A DNA stretch of 64,000 nt from Granulicatella sp041433555 (GTDB lineage: Bacteria; Bacillota; Bacilli; Lactobacillales; Aerococcaceae). The translations under genes and the position numbers were made by a program. The notes beneath the pieces are model-generated. The model worked only from the letters and a program-made list of their open reading frames with translations. It was not told the DNA's origin and searched no databases. Positions 26,022 through 32,841 of this stretch are shown here, one piece after another. The first letter of the stretch is position 1, and every line of letters starts with the position of its first letter. The DNA is taken from positions 11,640-75,639 of the forward strand of contig NZ_JAPWBR010000007.1 of the NCBI RefSeq assembly GCF_041433555.1. Direction: 5' to 3'.

Positions 26022-27317
26022 ATGATTACACGTTACACACGTCCAGAAATGGCAAAAATTTGGTCTGATGAAAATCGTTATAACTGTTGGCTAGAAGTTG
26101 AAATTTTAGCGGATGAAGCTTGGGCTGAATTAGGAGAAATCCCAAAAGAAGATGTAGAAAAGATTCGTAAAAACGCAAAATTTACGGTAGAACGTATTTT
26201 GGAAATTGAAGAAGAAACAAGACATGATGTTGTTGCATTTACAAGATGTGTCTCTGAAAGTCTTGGTGAAGAAAAGAAATGGGTTCACTACGGATTAACG
26301 AGTACAGATGTGGTGGATACAGCTTATGGTTATCAGTTGAAACAAGCCAACGATATTTTACGTAAAGACTTAGCAGACTTCCTAGAAATCATTAAAGAAA
26401 AAGCCTTAGCTTATAAAGATACGGTTTGTATGGGTAGAACGCATGGAGTTCATGCTGAACCAACCACGTTTGGTTTAAAATTAGCGTTATGGTATTCAGA
26501 AATGAAACGGAATATTGAACGCTTCGAACGTGCAGCCCAAGGGGTTGAAGCTGGTAAAATTAGTGGAGCAGTTGGAACATTTGCCAATATTTCTCCTGAA
26601 GTGGAAGCATATGTATGTCGTAAATTAGGGATTCGTCCTCAAGAAATCTCTACACAGATTTTATCTCGTGACTTACATGCGGATTACCTTTCTACAATCG
26701 CTTTAATTGCGACAAGTATCGAAAAATTCGCGACAGAAATCCGTGGGCTACAAAAATCTGAAACACGTGAAGTAGAAGAGTTCTTTGCAAAAGGGCAAAA
26801 AGGATCTTCAGCAATGCCACATAAACGAAATCCAATTGGTTCTGAAAATATGGCTGGACTGGCTCGTGTGATCAGAGGACATATGGTGACTGCGTATGAG
26901 AACGTGAACTTATGGCATGAACGCGATATTTCGCATTCTTCAGCAGAACGTATTATTATTCCAGATAGCACGATTTTATTGAACTATATGCTTCGTCGTT
27001 TCGGTAATATCGTTAAGAACTTGACGGTATTCCCAGAAAATATGTTACGCAATATGGATGCGACTTTTGGCTTAATTTACAGTCAAAGAGTATTATTGAA
27101 GCTGATCGACAAAGGAATGAGTCGTGAAAAAGCTTATGATTTAGTACAACCATGTACAGCTAAAGCTTGGGATGAAAAATTACCATTCCGTTCTGTTTTA
27201 GAAGAGCAACCTGAAATTACGGCTACTCTAAGTAAAGAAGATCTAGATGATGCGTTCGATTATCACTACCATATCAAGAATGTAGATTTAATCTTTAAAC
27301 GTGTTGGAATCTTGTAG
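26022..27317 (+). CDS. purB: Adenylosuccinate lyase
   Basis: 431-residue fumarase/aspartase-superfamily enzyme acting in both purine synthesis (SAICAR to AICAR) and AMP formation from adenylosuccinate. The signature SSAMPHKRNPIGSEN contains the mobile catalytic loop serine, TSTDVVDTA and GRTHGVHAEPTTFG hold the other catalytic residues. Length is normal. A TTAGGAGGAAAT ribosome binding site precedes it. It closes the truB-ribF-acetyltransferase-purB cluster and is separate from other pur genes. Confidence 0.97.
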   Translation: MITRYTRPEMAKIWSDENRYNCWLEVEILADEAWAELGEIPKEDVEKIRKNAKFTVERILEIEEETRHDVVAFTRCVSESLGEEKKWVHYGLTSTDVVDTAYGYQLKQANDILRKDLADFLEIIKEKALAYKDTVCMGRTHGVHAEPTTFGLKLALWYSEMKRNIERFERAAQGVEAGKISGAVGTFANISPEVEAYVCRKLGIRPQEISTQILSRDLHADYLSTIALIATSIEKFATEIRGLQKSETREVEEFFAKGQKGSSAMPHKRNPIGSENMAGLARVIRGHMVTAYENVNLWHERDISHSSAERIIIPDSTILLNYMLRRFGNIVKNLTVFPENMLRNMDATFGLIYSQRVLLKLIDKGMSREKAYDLVQPCTAKAWDEKLPFRSVLEEQPEITATLSKEDLDDAFDYHYHIKNVDLIFKRVGIL

Positions 27318-27358
27318 ATTAAAAAATTACTGAAAAGAGTGCATTTTTTAAGAAAATG

Positions 27359-27367
27359 TGGTATAAA
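27359..27367 (+). promoter_or_regulatory. Extended -10 promoter for efp
   Basis: TGG-TATAAA lies 34 bases before the efp start; the region 17 bases further upstream has no convincing -35. Confidence 0.45.
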
Positions 27368-27401
27368 TAGAAAGTAAAATTTTAACTAAAGGAGTCAGAA
27401 A

Positions 27402-27965
27402 ATGATTAACGTAAGTGATTTAAAAGCTGGAATGACATTCATTCTTGATGGAAAATTAATTAAAGTGTTGGAAATCAGCCACCACAAACCAGGTAAAGGG
27501 AACACTGTAATGCGTATGAAAATCCGTGACGTTCGTAACGGTTCAACAGTAGACACAACAATGCGTCCTGATGAAAAAGTAGAACGTGCACATATCGATA
27601 CTAAAGATGTTCAATACTTATACAGCCAAGATGGCGTTGGAGTATTCATGGACTTAGAAACATACGAACAATACGAAATTCCTGAAGAAACAATCGAACA
27701 AGAATTAAAATATATCTTAGAAAACATGGAAGTTAAAATCCAATTCTACGGTTCTGAAGTAATCGGGGTTTCATTACCATCAACAGTTGTACTACAAGTT
27801 ACTGAAACTCAACCATCAATCAAAGGTGCTACAGTTACAGGTTCTGGTAAACCAGCTACAATGGAAACAGGTTTAGTAGTTAACGTTCCAGACTTCATCG
27901 AAGCAGGAGAGTACTTAGAAGTTAACACTGCAGAAGGTACATACGTACGTCGTGCAACTAAATAA
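27402..27965 (+). CDS. efp: Translation elongation factor P
   Basis: 187-residue, three-domain tRNA mimic that relieves ribosome stalling at polyproline stretches. The tip loop HHKPGKG places the modifiable lysine at residue 32, which in Firmicutes carries a 5-aminopentanol modification; whether that holds here is not visible. Domains II and III contain the expected GVSLPSTVVLQVTETQP and GLVVNVPDFIEAGEYLEVNT segments. It has its own promoter and terminator. Polyproline-containing targets are not obvious among its neighbours. Confidence 0.97.
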   Translation: MINVSDLKAGMTFILDGKLIKVLEISHHKPGKGNTVMRMKIRDVRNGSTVDTTMRPDEKVERAHIDTKDVQYLYSQDGVGVFMDLETYEQYEIPEETIEQELKYILENMEVKIQFYGSEVIGVSLPSTVVLQVTETQPSIKGATVTGSGKPATMETGLVVNVPDFIEAGEYLEVNTAEGTYVRRATK

Positions 27966-27975
27966 TGATGAATCG

Positions 27976-28012
27976 AAATAAGGGTGAGCCAAGTGTTCAT
28001 CCTTATTTTTTA
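27976..28012 (+). terminator. Intrinsic terminator after efp
   Basis: AAATAAGGGTGA pairs with TCATCCTTATTT, with one G-U pair, and is followed by TTTTT. It lies just upstream of the racemase gene, which must be read through or have its own promoter. Confidence 0.8.
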
Positions 28013-28028
28013 TAAAGGAGTAATGTAA

Positions 28029-28700
28029 ATGCGGATTGCTGTAATGGCAGGAACACCAATGGACACGAAGTTAGGTGTCGATTTATTAAAGAAAAATGGA
28101 TTCACTCGAACAATCTCTGTTCCTATTTCTAATAATCCAGTCGAACAAACAACTTTTCAATCCTTAGAGGAAGAAGAAAGAGATCAGTATATTAGAAGTG
28201 TGATTGATGGGATGAAAAATGACATCGATGCTATTTTTGTTTATTGTAATTCACTCAGTTCTGTTGTAAATTTTGATAAATTGCAAGACGAATATAAACT
28301 CCCAATGATTACTCCGATGCAAATGTATCGAACACTTGGAGTAGAACATGATTATTTAGCTGTAATGGCAGCTAATTCTCATGGGTTAACTGGGGTAGAA
28401 AACAATCTATATATTGCCAATCCTAATCTTAAGGTTTTTGGTGTGACGATGTTAGAACTTGTTAAAGCGATTGAAACTGGCAAACCCCAAGAGGAGATTA
28501 TTAAGCAATTTGATTTTCAAAGTCTTTTCCATTATTTTGAGAGTACAGAAATCGAAGCTGTCGTATTAGGGTGTACACATTTTCCATATGTAAAGAGAGA
28601 ATTAGAACAGCTCTCAAATATTCCAATTATAGATGTGGGTGTCTATATGATTGACCGATTGAAGAGCCATATTCAGGAGGAAAATCATGATTTCAATTGA
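28029..28700 (+). CDS. Aspartate/glutamate racemase-family protein
   Basis: 223-residue member of the cofactor-independent Asp/Glu racemase superfamily. The two catalytic cysteines are present: C73 in FVYCNS and C182 in VLGCTHFPY, with a glycine/threonine-rich N terminus (AVMAGTP). This two-cysteine pattern supports racemase activity. It is shorter than usual MurI (about 265 residues) and lacks MurI's typical DSGxGG start, so it is probably an amino-acid racemase of another subgroup. Its 3' end overlaps the next gene by 14 bases. Confidence 0.8.
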   Translation: MRIAVMAGTPMDTKLGVDLLKKNGFTRTISVPISNNPVEQTTFQSLEEEERDQYIRSVIDGMKNDIDAIFVYCNSLSSVVNFDKLQDEYKLPMITPMQMYRTLGVEHDYLAVMAANSHGLTGVENNLYIANPNLKVFGVTMLELVKAIETGKPQEEIIKQFDFQSLFHYFESTEIEAVVLGCTHFPYVKRELEQLSNIPIIDVGVYMIDRLKSHIQEENHDFN

Positions 28701-29328
28701 AAAGATGAGTTATTTCTTTCGGTATGACAAAGTTAAATATAAAAATCCAGTAAAATTTCCAGAAATTGCAGTAGAAATGGAACAGTTGAAGAAAGCTGGC
28801 CAAGATGCAAGACAGGAATTCACGAAGTTAACAGAAGTGTTTCAGAAGAACTTTAAGTCATTTCGCATGGACCGAGTTAGTCAATGGATGAATCAAGCTC
28901 AAGTGGCAAGACCCGCTTTTTGGAGATACTTTATCGAAGAGGGGCAAGATGAAGGAAATCCATCCTTTGCATTACGGTTGTTTTATAATGACGATAAATT
29001 GGGCGTATATGTAGAATTGAGTTTTATCGAACGTAAAATGAACGAACGCTCTCTGAGGTTACAAAACAAAGTGTTGGAATGTGAACCTAATCGTGACATT
29101 CTATACGTAGCATCTGATTTTCAAAAGAATGCAACAGCATACGAAGGAAACGTATCTAATAGAGATGAACTAATAGAAGCTGTCAAAGAAGGAGAAATAC
29201 GTAAAGTCATTTTAAGAAGGCCAGTATTTCTTGAAAGTACCAAAGATGGAATTGAAGAAGAACTTGCGGACGCATTGAAGGAATTAATTCCGTTTTATGA
29301 AACCATTTATATGAATGAAGTAAATTAA
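28687..29328 (+). CDS. Unrecognised 213-residue protein coupled to the racemase gene
   Basis: I do not recognise this family with confidence. The protein is soluble and charged, with no signal peptide, membrane segment or cysteine-rich motif. It starts with a basic/aromatic region (SYFFRYDKVKYKNPVKFPEI), then a likely helical segment and a central strand-rich part around FWRYFIEEGQ and LGVYVELSFIERKM. The ATG has a strong AGGAGG ribosome binding site located inside the racemase gene, and the 14-base overlap indicates coupled translation. A strong terminator follows, so the two genes form a unit. A role in amino-acid or wall metabolism would be guesswork. Confidence 0.7.
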   Translation: MISIEKMSYFFRYDKVKYKNPVKFPEIAVEMEQLKKAGQDARQEFTKLTEVFQKNFKSFRMDRVSQWMNQAQVARPAFWRYFIEEGQDEGNPSFALRLFYNDDKLGVYVELSFIERKMNERSLRLQNKVLECEPNRDILYVASDFQKNATAYEGNVSNRDELIEAVKEGEIRKVILRRPVFLESTKDGIEEELADALKELIPFYETIYMNEVN

Positions 29329-29355
29329 AAGAGGTAGATGTAAAATCTACCTCTT
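29329..29355. terminator. Bidirectional terminator between converging genes
   Basis: A perfect 11-base-pair stem, AAGAGGTAGAT/ATCTACCTCTT, has a GTAAA loop. It serves the plus-strand gene ending at 29328 and the minus-strand gene ending at 29375. Confidence 0.85.
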
Positions 29356-29374
29356 ATTGTATTTATAGAGTTCT

Positions 29375-30100
29375 TTAAGCTGGAGCAGGAGTACCTGGCT
29401 TTATAGTTACTTCTTCTTCAGATTCAGTTTGCTCTGTAGTTGTTTCTTCTGTAGTTTCCTCAGTGGTTGTTTCACCAGTTGTTGGACCTTCAGTAGTAGG
29501 TGTCTCTGTTGTAGGTGTTTCAGTTGTTGTTACTTTAGTAGTTCCACTTTCAGTAGTAACCGTTGTTGTTTCATCACCTCTAACAATGATATATCCAACA
29601 TATTCATAACAGTCAATTTCATCTACAGTAATTTCTTCTAATTGCGAAATAGAGACTACTTTAGTTTCACCGTTTAAGGTCACTTGCGAAGCGTCTACAG
29701 ATCCGACAAGAATGCTACCAGCTCCAACCACAAATAAAATAGTAATTAACTTTTTACCTTTATTTGATTTTAATAGAGCATAGGCTGCACCTAATACTAA
29801 AAGTCCAGCTCCAAGTGTCACTAAACTTGTTGATGTTCCAGTGTTAGGAAGAGAAGGTTTGTCAATTGGACAAGCCACTTTCTTGTAAACTAATTTTACA
29901 GAAGTAGTAGAGTTTACTGCTCCCGAAGGGTTCCCAGAGATGATTAATTCTTTTTCAGAATTAGAAAGTGAAGCAATATCAACATTCGTGATGTTCACTT
30001 TAGTCGTACTATCTGCATATGCAGAAGTAAAATTAGAAGCGAAAATTGCTGTTAAAAACGCTAAAGAAATTAGGGCTACTAATTTTTTGAATGATTTCAT
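29375..30100 (-). CDS. Surface protein with internal LPNTG sorting motif and second signal-peptide-like segment (copy A)
   Basis: 241 residues with an unusual layout. Residues 1-29 look like a Sec signal peptide ending AYA. Residues 30-83 form a small secreted domain. An LPNTG sortase motif lies at 84-88, followed by a hydrophobic stretch (about 91-110) and the basic KSNKGKK (111-117): a complete wall-sorting signal. Instead of ending, the protein continues with another hydrophobic segment (118-134) and VDA-S, like a second signal peptide. A small domain with CYEYVGYII (164-172) comes next, then a Thr/Glu-rich stretch and the tail PGTPAPA. Only two cysteines exist, C77 before LPNTG and C164 after the second membrane segment. 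A paralogue with the same layout lies upstream. The function is unknown. Confidence 0.85.
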   Translation of the reverse strand: MKSFKKLVALISLAFLTAIFASNFTSAYADSTTKVNITNVDIASLSNSEKELIISGNPSGAVNSTTSVKLVYKKVACPIDKPSLPNTGTSTSLVTLGAGLLVLGAAYALLKSNKGKKLITILFVVGAGSILVGSVDASQVTLNGETKVVSISQLEEITVDEIDCYEYVGYIIVRGDETTTVTTESGTTKVTTTETPTTETPTTEGPTTGETTTEETTEETTTEQTESEEEVTIKPGTPAPA

Positions 30101-30138
30101 AATAAATCCTTTCTTTTTTCATTCTTTTTATTTATGAA

Positions 30139-30167
30139 ATTATAATGGAAATAATGAAAATTTGCAA
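30139..30167 (-). promoter_or_regulatory. Near-consensus promoter of surface protein copy A
   Basis: On the minus strand TTGCAA (30162-30167) is 17 bases from a perfect TATAAT (30139-30144), about 40 bases before the start codon. Expression is likely strong and independent of copy B. Confidence 0.75.
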
Positions 30168-30209
30168 AGAAATGTGAAATCATTATTTTTCCTTTCAAAG
30201 GAAAATATA

Positions 30210-30242
30210 GAAATAAAAACGGACAGCTAGAACAGCTGTCCC
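30210..30242 (-). terminator. Intrinsic terminator of surface protein copy B
   Basis: On the minus strand a GGACAGCT/AGCTGTCC stem with a 5-base loop is followed by GTTTTTATTT. Confidence 0.85.
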
Positions 30243-30253
30243 TTGTCTTTTGA

Positions 30254-30937
30254 TTAAGGTGGAGATGGTGTTCCCGGGAGAACAGTTACCTCTGTCTCTG
30301 TTTGAGCGGTTGTCGTTTCCGCTTCGGTAGTTGTTGTTACAATTGTTGTATCTTCAGTTGTTTCAGTAGTCTCAGTTGATACAGTTTCTGAAGTTGTTGA
30401 CTCAACAGTTGTCGTTTCTACAGTAGGTATAATGTAACCAACATACTCGTAGCACTCAATTTCTGGAATAGTAATATCATTCAAAGCTGAAATAGAAAAC
30501 AGTTTAGTTTCACCAATTACTTCAATTGTCGAAGCAATTGCAGGAGTTGCTAGCGCAATACTTGTTCCACCTAATACGAAGAGTATGATTAATTTTCTTC
30601 CTTTAGAAGACTTAACTAAAAGTAAGCTAGAAACTAATAGCAGTGAACCGAAAATGATTGCTGCTAAGTTACTTGTAACCCCAGTATTTGGTAATGTTGG
30701 CTTATCAACAGGACATGCTTTCTTCTTATAAACTAGTTTTACAGTAGCGTTCGAAGAAACTGATCCCGAAGGAGTACCATTTATCATATTGCTTAATTCA
30801 GTTGGGGTTAATGTATCTATATCCACCGTAGTTACATTAACAGTTTGACTTTCAGCAGCTTTTATAGAGCTGTTATAGAAAAAGAAGCCAAATAGGAAAA
30901 CTGAAAGAAAAGCAAGTGTGAAATGTTTAAGCTTCAT
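30254..30937 (-). CDS. Surface protein with internal LPNTG sorting motif and second signal-peptide-like segment (copy B)
   Basis: 227-residue paralogue of copy A with the same order of parts. There is a signal peptide (about 1-28) and a small domain. KKACPVDKPTLPNTG follows, with C75 and LPNTG at 82-86, then a membrane segment (90-108) and basic KSSKGRK. The second hydrophobic segment ends in AIA-S (cleavage predicted after 135), and CYEYVGYII follows at 162-170. A Thr/Glu-rich stretch and the tail PGTPSPP close the protein. Shared blocks with A include TPSG/NPSG, VKLVYKK-ACP-DKP and E-CYEYVGYII. The membrane segments and Thr-rich tails have diverged in sequence but not in kind. GAAAGGAA precedes the ATG. 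It has its own promoter and terminator. Confidence 0.85.
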   Translation of the reverse strand: MKLKHFTLAFLSVFLFGFFFYNSSIKAAESQTVNVTTVDIDTLTPTELSNMINGTPSGSVSSNATVKLVYKKKACPVDKPTLPNTGVTSNLAAIIFGSLLLVSSLLLVKSSKGRKLIILFVLGGTSIALATPAIASTIEVIGETKLFSISALNDITIPEIECYEYVGYIIPTVETTTVESTTSETVSTETTETTEDTTIVTTTTEAETTTAQTETEVTVLPGTPSPP

Positions 30938-30981
30938 TTTGATGTTCCTTTCTATAAACTTATAGATTATTCTATAAAAAA

Positions 30982-31010
30982 ATTATAAAGGAAAACCAAA
31001 AGACATTCAA
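30982..31010 (-). promoter_or_regulatory. Promoter of surface protein copy B
   Basis: On the minus strand TTGAAT (31005-31010) is 17 bases from TATAAT (30982-30987), 44 bases before the start. It is divergent from the hrcA promoter. Confidence 0.65.
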
Positions 31011-31094
31011 TATATAGTAGAAATGCCTTATCTACGGCAATAGTTGTAGTACAAAACCTTCAAAAAATCAGTCTAAAGTCCTAGTATTTTTATA

Positions 31095-31123
31095 TTGACT
31101 TAATTTGACCAATGTGTTAAATT
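31095..31123 (+). promoter_or_regulatory. Promoter of the hrcA-grpE-dnaK-dnaJ operon
   Basis: TTGACT (31095-31100) is 17 bases from an extended -10 TGT-TAAATT (-10 at 31118-31123). The predicted start near 31130 places the CIRCE operator at the very beginning of the transcript. Confidence 0.6.
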
Positions 31124-31133
31124 ATAAATGTGG

Positions 31134-31160
31134 TTAGCACTCGTCTTAGTCAAGTGCTAA
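31134..31160. promoter_or_regulatory. CIRCE operator (HrcA-binding site)
   Basis: TTAGCACTC, nine bases, then AAGTGCTAA. This is the CIRCE inverted repeat with one departure from the GAGTGCTAA right arm. HrcA, encoded just downstream, should bind here and repress the operon until heat shock. Confidence 0.93.
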
Positions 31161-31175
31161 AGAGAGGTGACTATG

Positions 31176-32216
31176 ATGTTAACCAATAGACAATTGCTAA
31201 TCTTACAATTAATCATACAATTATATACGGAAACTTTGGAGCCGGTCGGGTCGAAGAAGTTGATGGAAGTTGCTGAATTACCATTTAGTTCAGCGACGAT
31301 TCGTAACGAGATGATGAAGCTAGAAGAGATGGGCTATCTTGAAAAGAACCATACTTCTTCTGGGCGAGTTCCTTCTAATAAAGGATATCGTTACTATATC
31401 GACAACATTCTACCTAGACAAAAGCAACCTGTTTCTTTAAGCGTTCGAAATCAAATTCGTGAAGTTTTCCAACAGTCAACATTAGAGATTCAAGATGTAT
31501 TTCGTTTATCTGCTGACATACTAGCAACATTAACGAACTACACAGCAATTTCTTTTGGACCGGAAGTGAAAACAGCAACCTTATCGGGATTTAGACTTGT
31601 TCGTTTAAATCCAAATCAAGTGATGGCAATCATAGTCATCAGTAATGGTTTGGTTGAAAATAAAGTATATACGGTTCCGGGAGCTATTGACGATAGTGAT
31701 TTAGAGAAAGTGGTTCGCATTATCAATGATGAATTAATTGGAGTACCGCTAGATATCGTTGCTAAACGATTAAAGACGGATCTTCCAATCCTTATGAACC
31801 GCTACATGAACTCACAAATTCAAATCGTCAAAGTGATTCAAGAAATGATGAATCGTTTCGAAAATGATCGAATGCATGTTGCAGGAAGAAGATATTTGTT
31901 AAATTACTTTGATCATCACGCTAATGTGGATCAACTCAAAGGAATTTATCAATTGATGGATGATCAGTCGAAGTTACATCAACTTGTGACAAATGATCAT
32001 CAAGATATTCAAATTAGGCTCGGATCAGAAATGGATCATCCGTTACTTGGTGACTTTAGTTTGGTAACAGCTAGTTACGAAACTCCAAACCAAGATACAG
32101 GACTGATTGCGCTTCTTGGACCAAAGAATATGCCGTATTCGAATGTATTATCAATTGTAAAAGGACTCAGGGAAGAGTTAGCAACCACGATAGAAGATTA
32201 TTATCGTAACTTATAG
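31176..32216 (+). CDS. hrcA: Heat-inducible transcription repressor HrcA
   Basis: 346-residue repressor of class I heat-shock genes. An N-terminal winged helix (about 1-70, containing VGSKKLMEV and FSSATIRNEMMKLEEMGYLEKNHTSSGRVPS) is followed by a GAF-like domain with an inserted dimerising region. It binds CIRCE and depends on GroEL for activity in relatives. Codons at 31167 (GTG) and 31173 (ATG) are also in frame; I prefer the ATG at 31176 because AGAGGTGA is better spaced and MLTNRQ is the usual beginning. Autoregulation is expected from the operator ahead of it. Confidence 0.95.
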   Translation: MLTNRQLLILQLIIQLYTETLEPVGSKKLMEVAELPFSSATIRNEMMKLEEMGYLEKNHTSSGRVPSNKGYRYYIDNILPRQKQPVSLSVRNQIREVFQQSTLEIQDVFRLSADILATLTNYTAISFGPEVKTATLSGFRLVRLNPNQVMAIIVISNGLVENKVYTVPGAIDDSDLEKVVRIINDELIGVPLDIVAKRLKTDLPILMNRYMNSQIQIVKVIQEMMNRFENDRMHVAGRRYLLNYFDHHANVDQLKGIYQLMDDQSKLHQLVTNDHQDIQIRLGSEMDHPLLGDFSLVTASYETPNQDTGLIALLGPKNMPYSNVLSIVKGLREELATTIEDYYRNL

Positions 32217-32233
32217 AGTAAGGAGATGAAATC

Positions 32234-32788
32234 TTGGAAACAAATGAACAAAACAATAAAGAAGAATTAAAAGAAGAAAAAATTGTTGCAGATGAAGCTC
32301 CTCAAGAAGAAGTTACTGAAGAAACCAAAACAGAACTTACGAATGAAGAGAAATTACAACAAGAAGTAGAGAAGTTGAACGATCAAGTATATCGACTCTC
32401 TGCTGAAATCTCGAATATCCAAAAGAGAAACGCAAAAGAAAGACAAGATGCTGCAAAATATCGCAGTCAAAGTCTTGCGCAAAACTTATTAAATGTGATT
32501 GATAACCTTGAGAGAGCCATCGCTTCTCCAAGTGAATCAGAAGAAGCTCAAAACCTTAAAAAAGGTGTTGAGATGGTGTATGAAGGTTTCCTTTATGCAC
32601 TAAAAGAAGAAGGTATCGAAGAAATCGATGCCTTAAACCAACCTTTTGATCCTACTTTACATCACGCTGTTCAAACCGTTCCTGTTGAGGAAGGGCAAGA
32701 AGCAGACCGCGTGGTACAAGTGTATCAAAAAGGATACAAATTAAAAGATCGTGTATTACGACCAGCAATGGTCATCGTCTCACAATAA
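32234..32788 (+). CDS. grpE: Nucleotide exchange factor GrpE
   Basis: 184-residue DnaK cochaperone that accelerates ADP release. The acidic disordered N terminus (about 1-40) is followed by a long coiled coil (LQQEVEKLNDQVYRLSAEISN) and the beta-rich head with the family signature VYQKGYKLKDRVLRPAMVIVS at the end. The start codon is TTG, supported by AAGGAGAT about 8 bases upstream; no in-frame ATG precedes it. It lies between hrcA and dnaK in the standard order. Confidence 0.95.
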   Translation: METNEQNNKEELKEEKIVADEAPQEEVTEETKTELTNEEKLQQEVEKLNDQVYRLSAEISNIQKRNAKERQDAAKYRSQSLAQNLLNVIDNLERAIASPSESEEAQNLKKGVEMVYEGFLYALKEEGIEEIDALNQPFDPTLHHAVQTVPVEEGQEADRVVQVYQKGYKLKDRVLRPAMVIVSQ

Positions 32789-32841
32789 GAAGACGAATCA
32801 TAAAATAAATAATAAATTTCATTAATAGGAGTGAATTAAAT

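Noticed and set aside
29375..30937. Frameshift or missing stop explaining the internal LPNTG
   Set aside because: Both diverged paralogues have the same layout, with matching lengths between parts and conserved sequence after the motif, so a random error is very unlikely.
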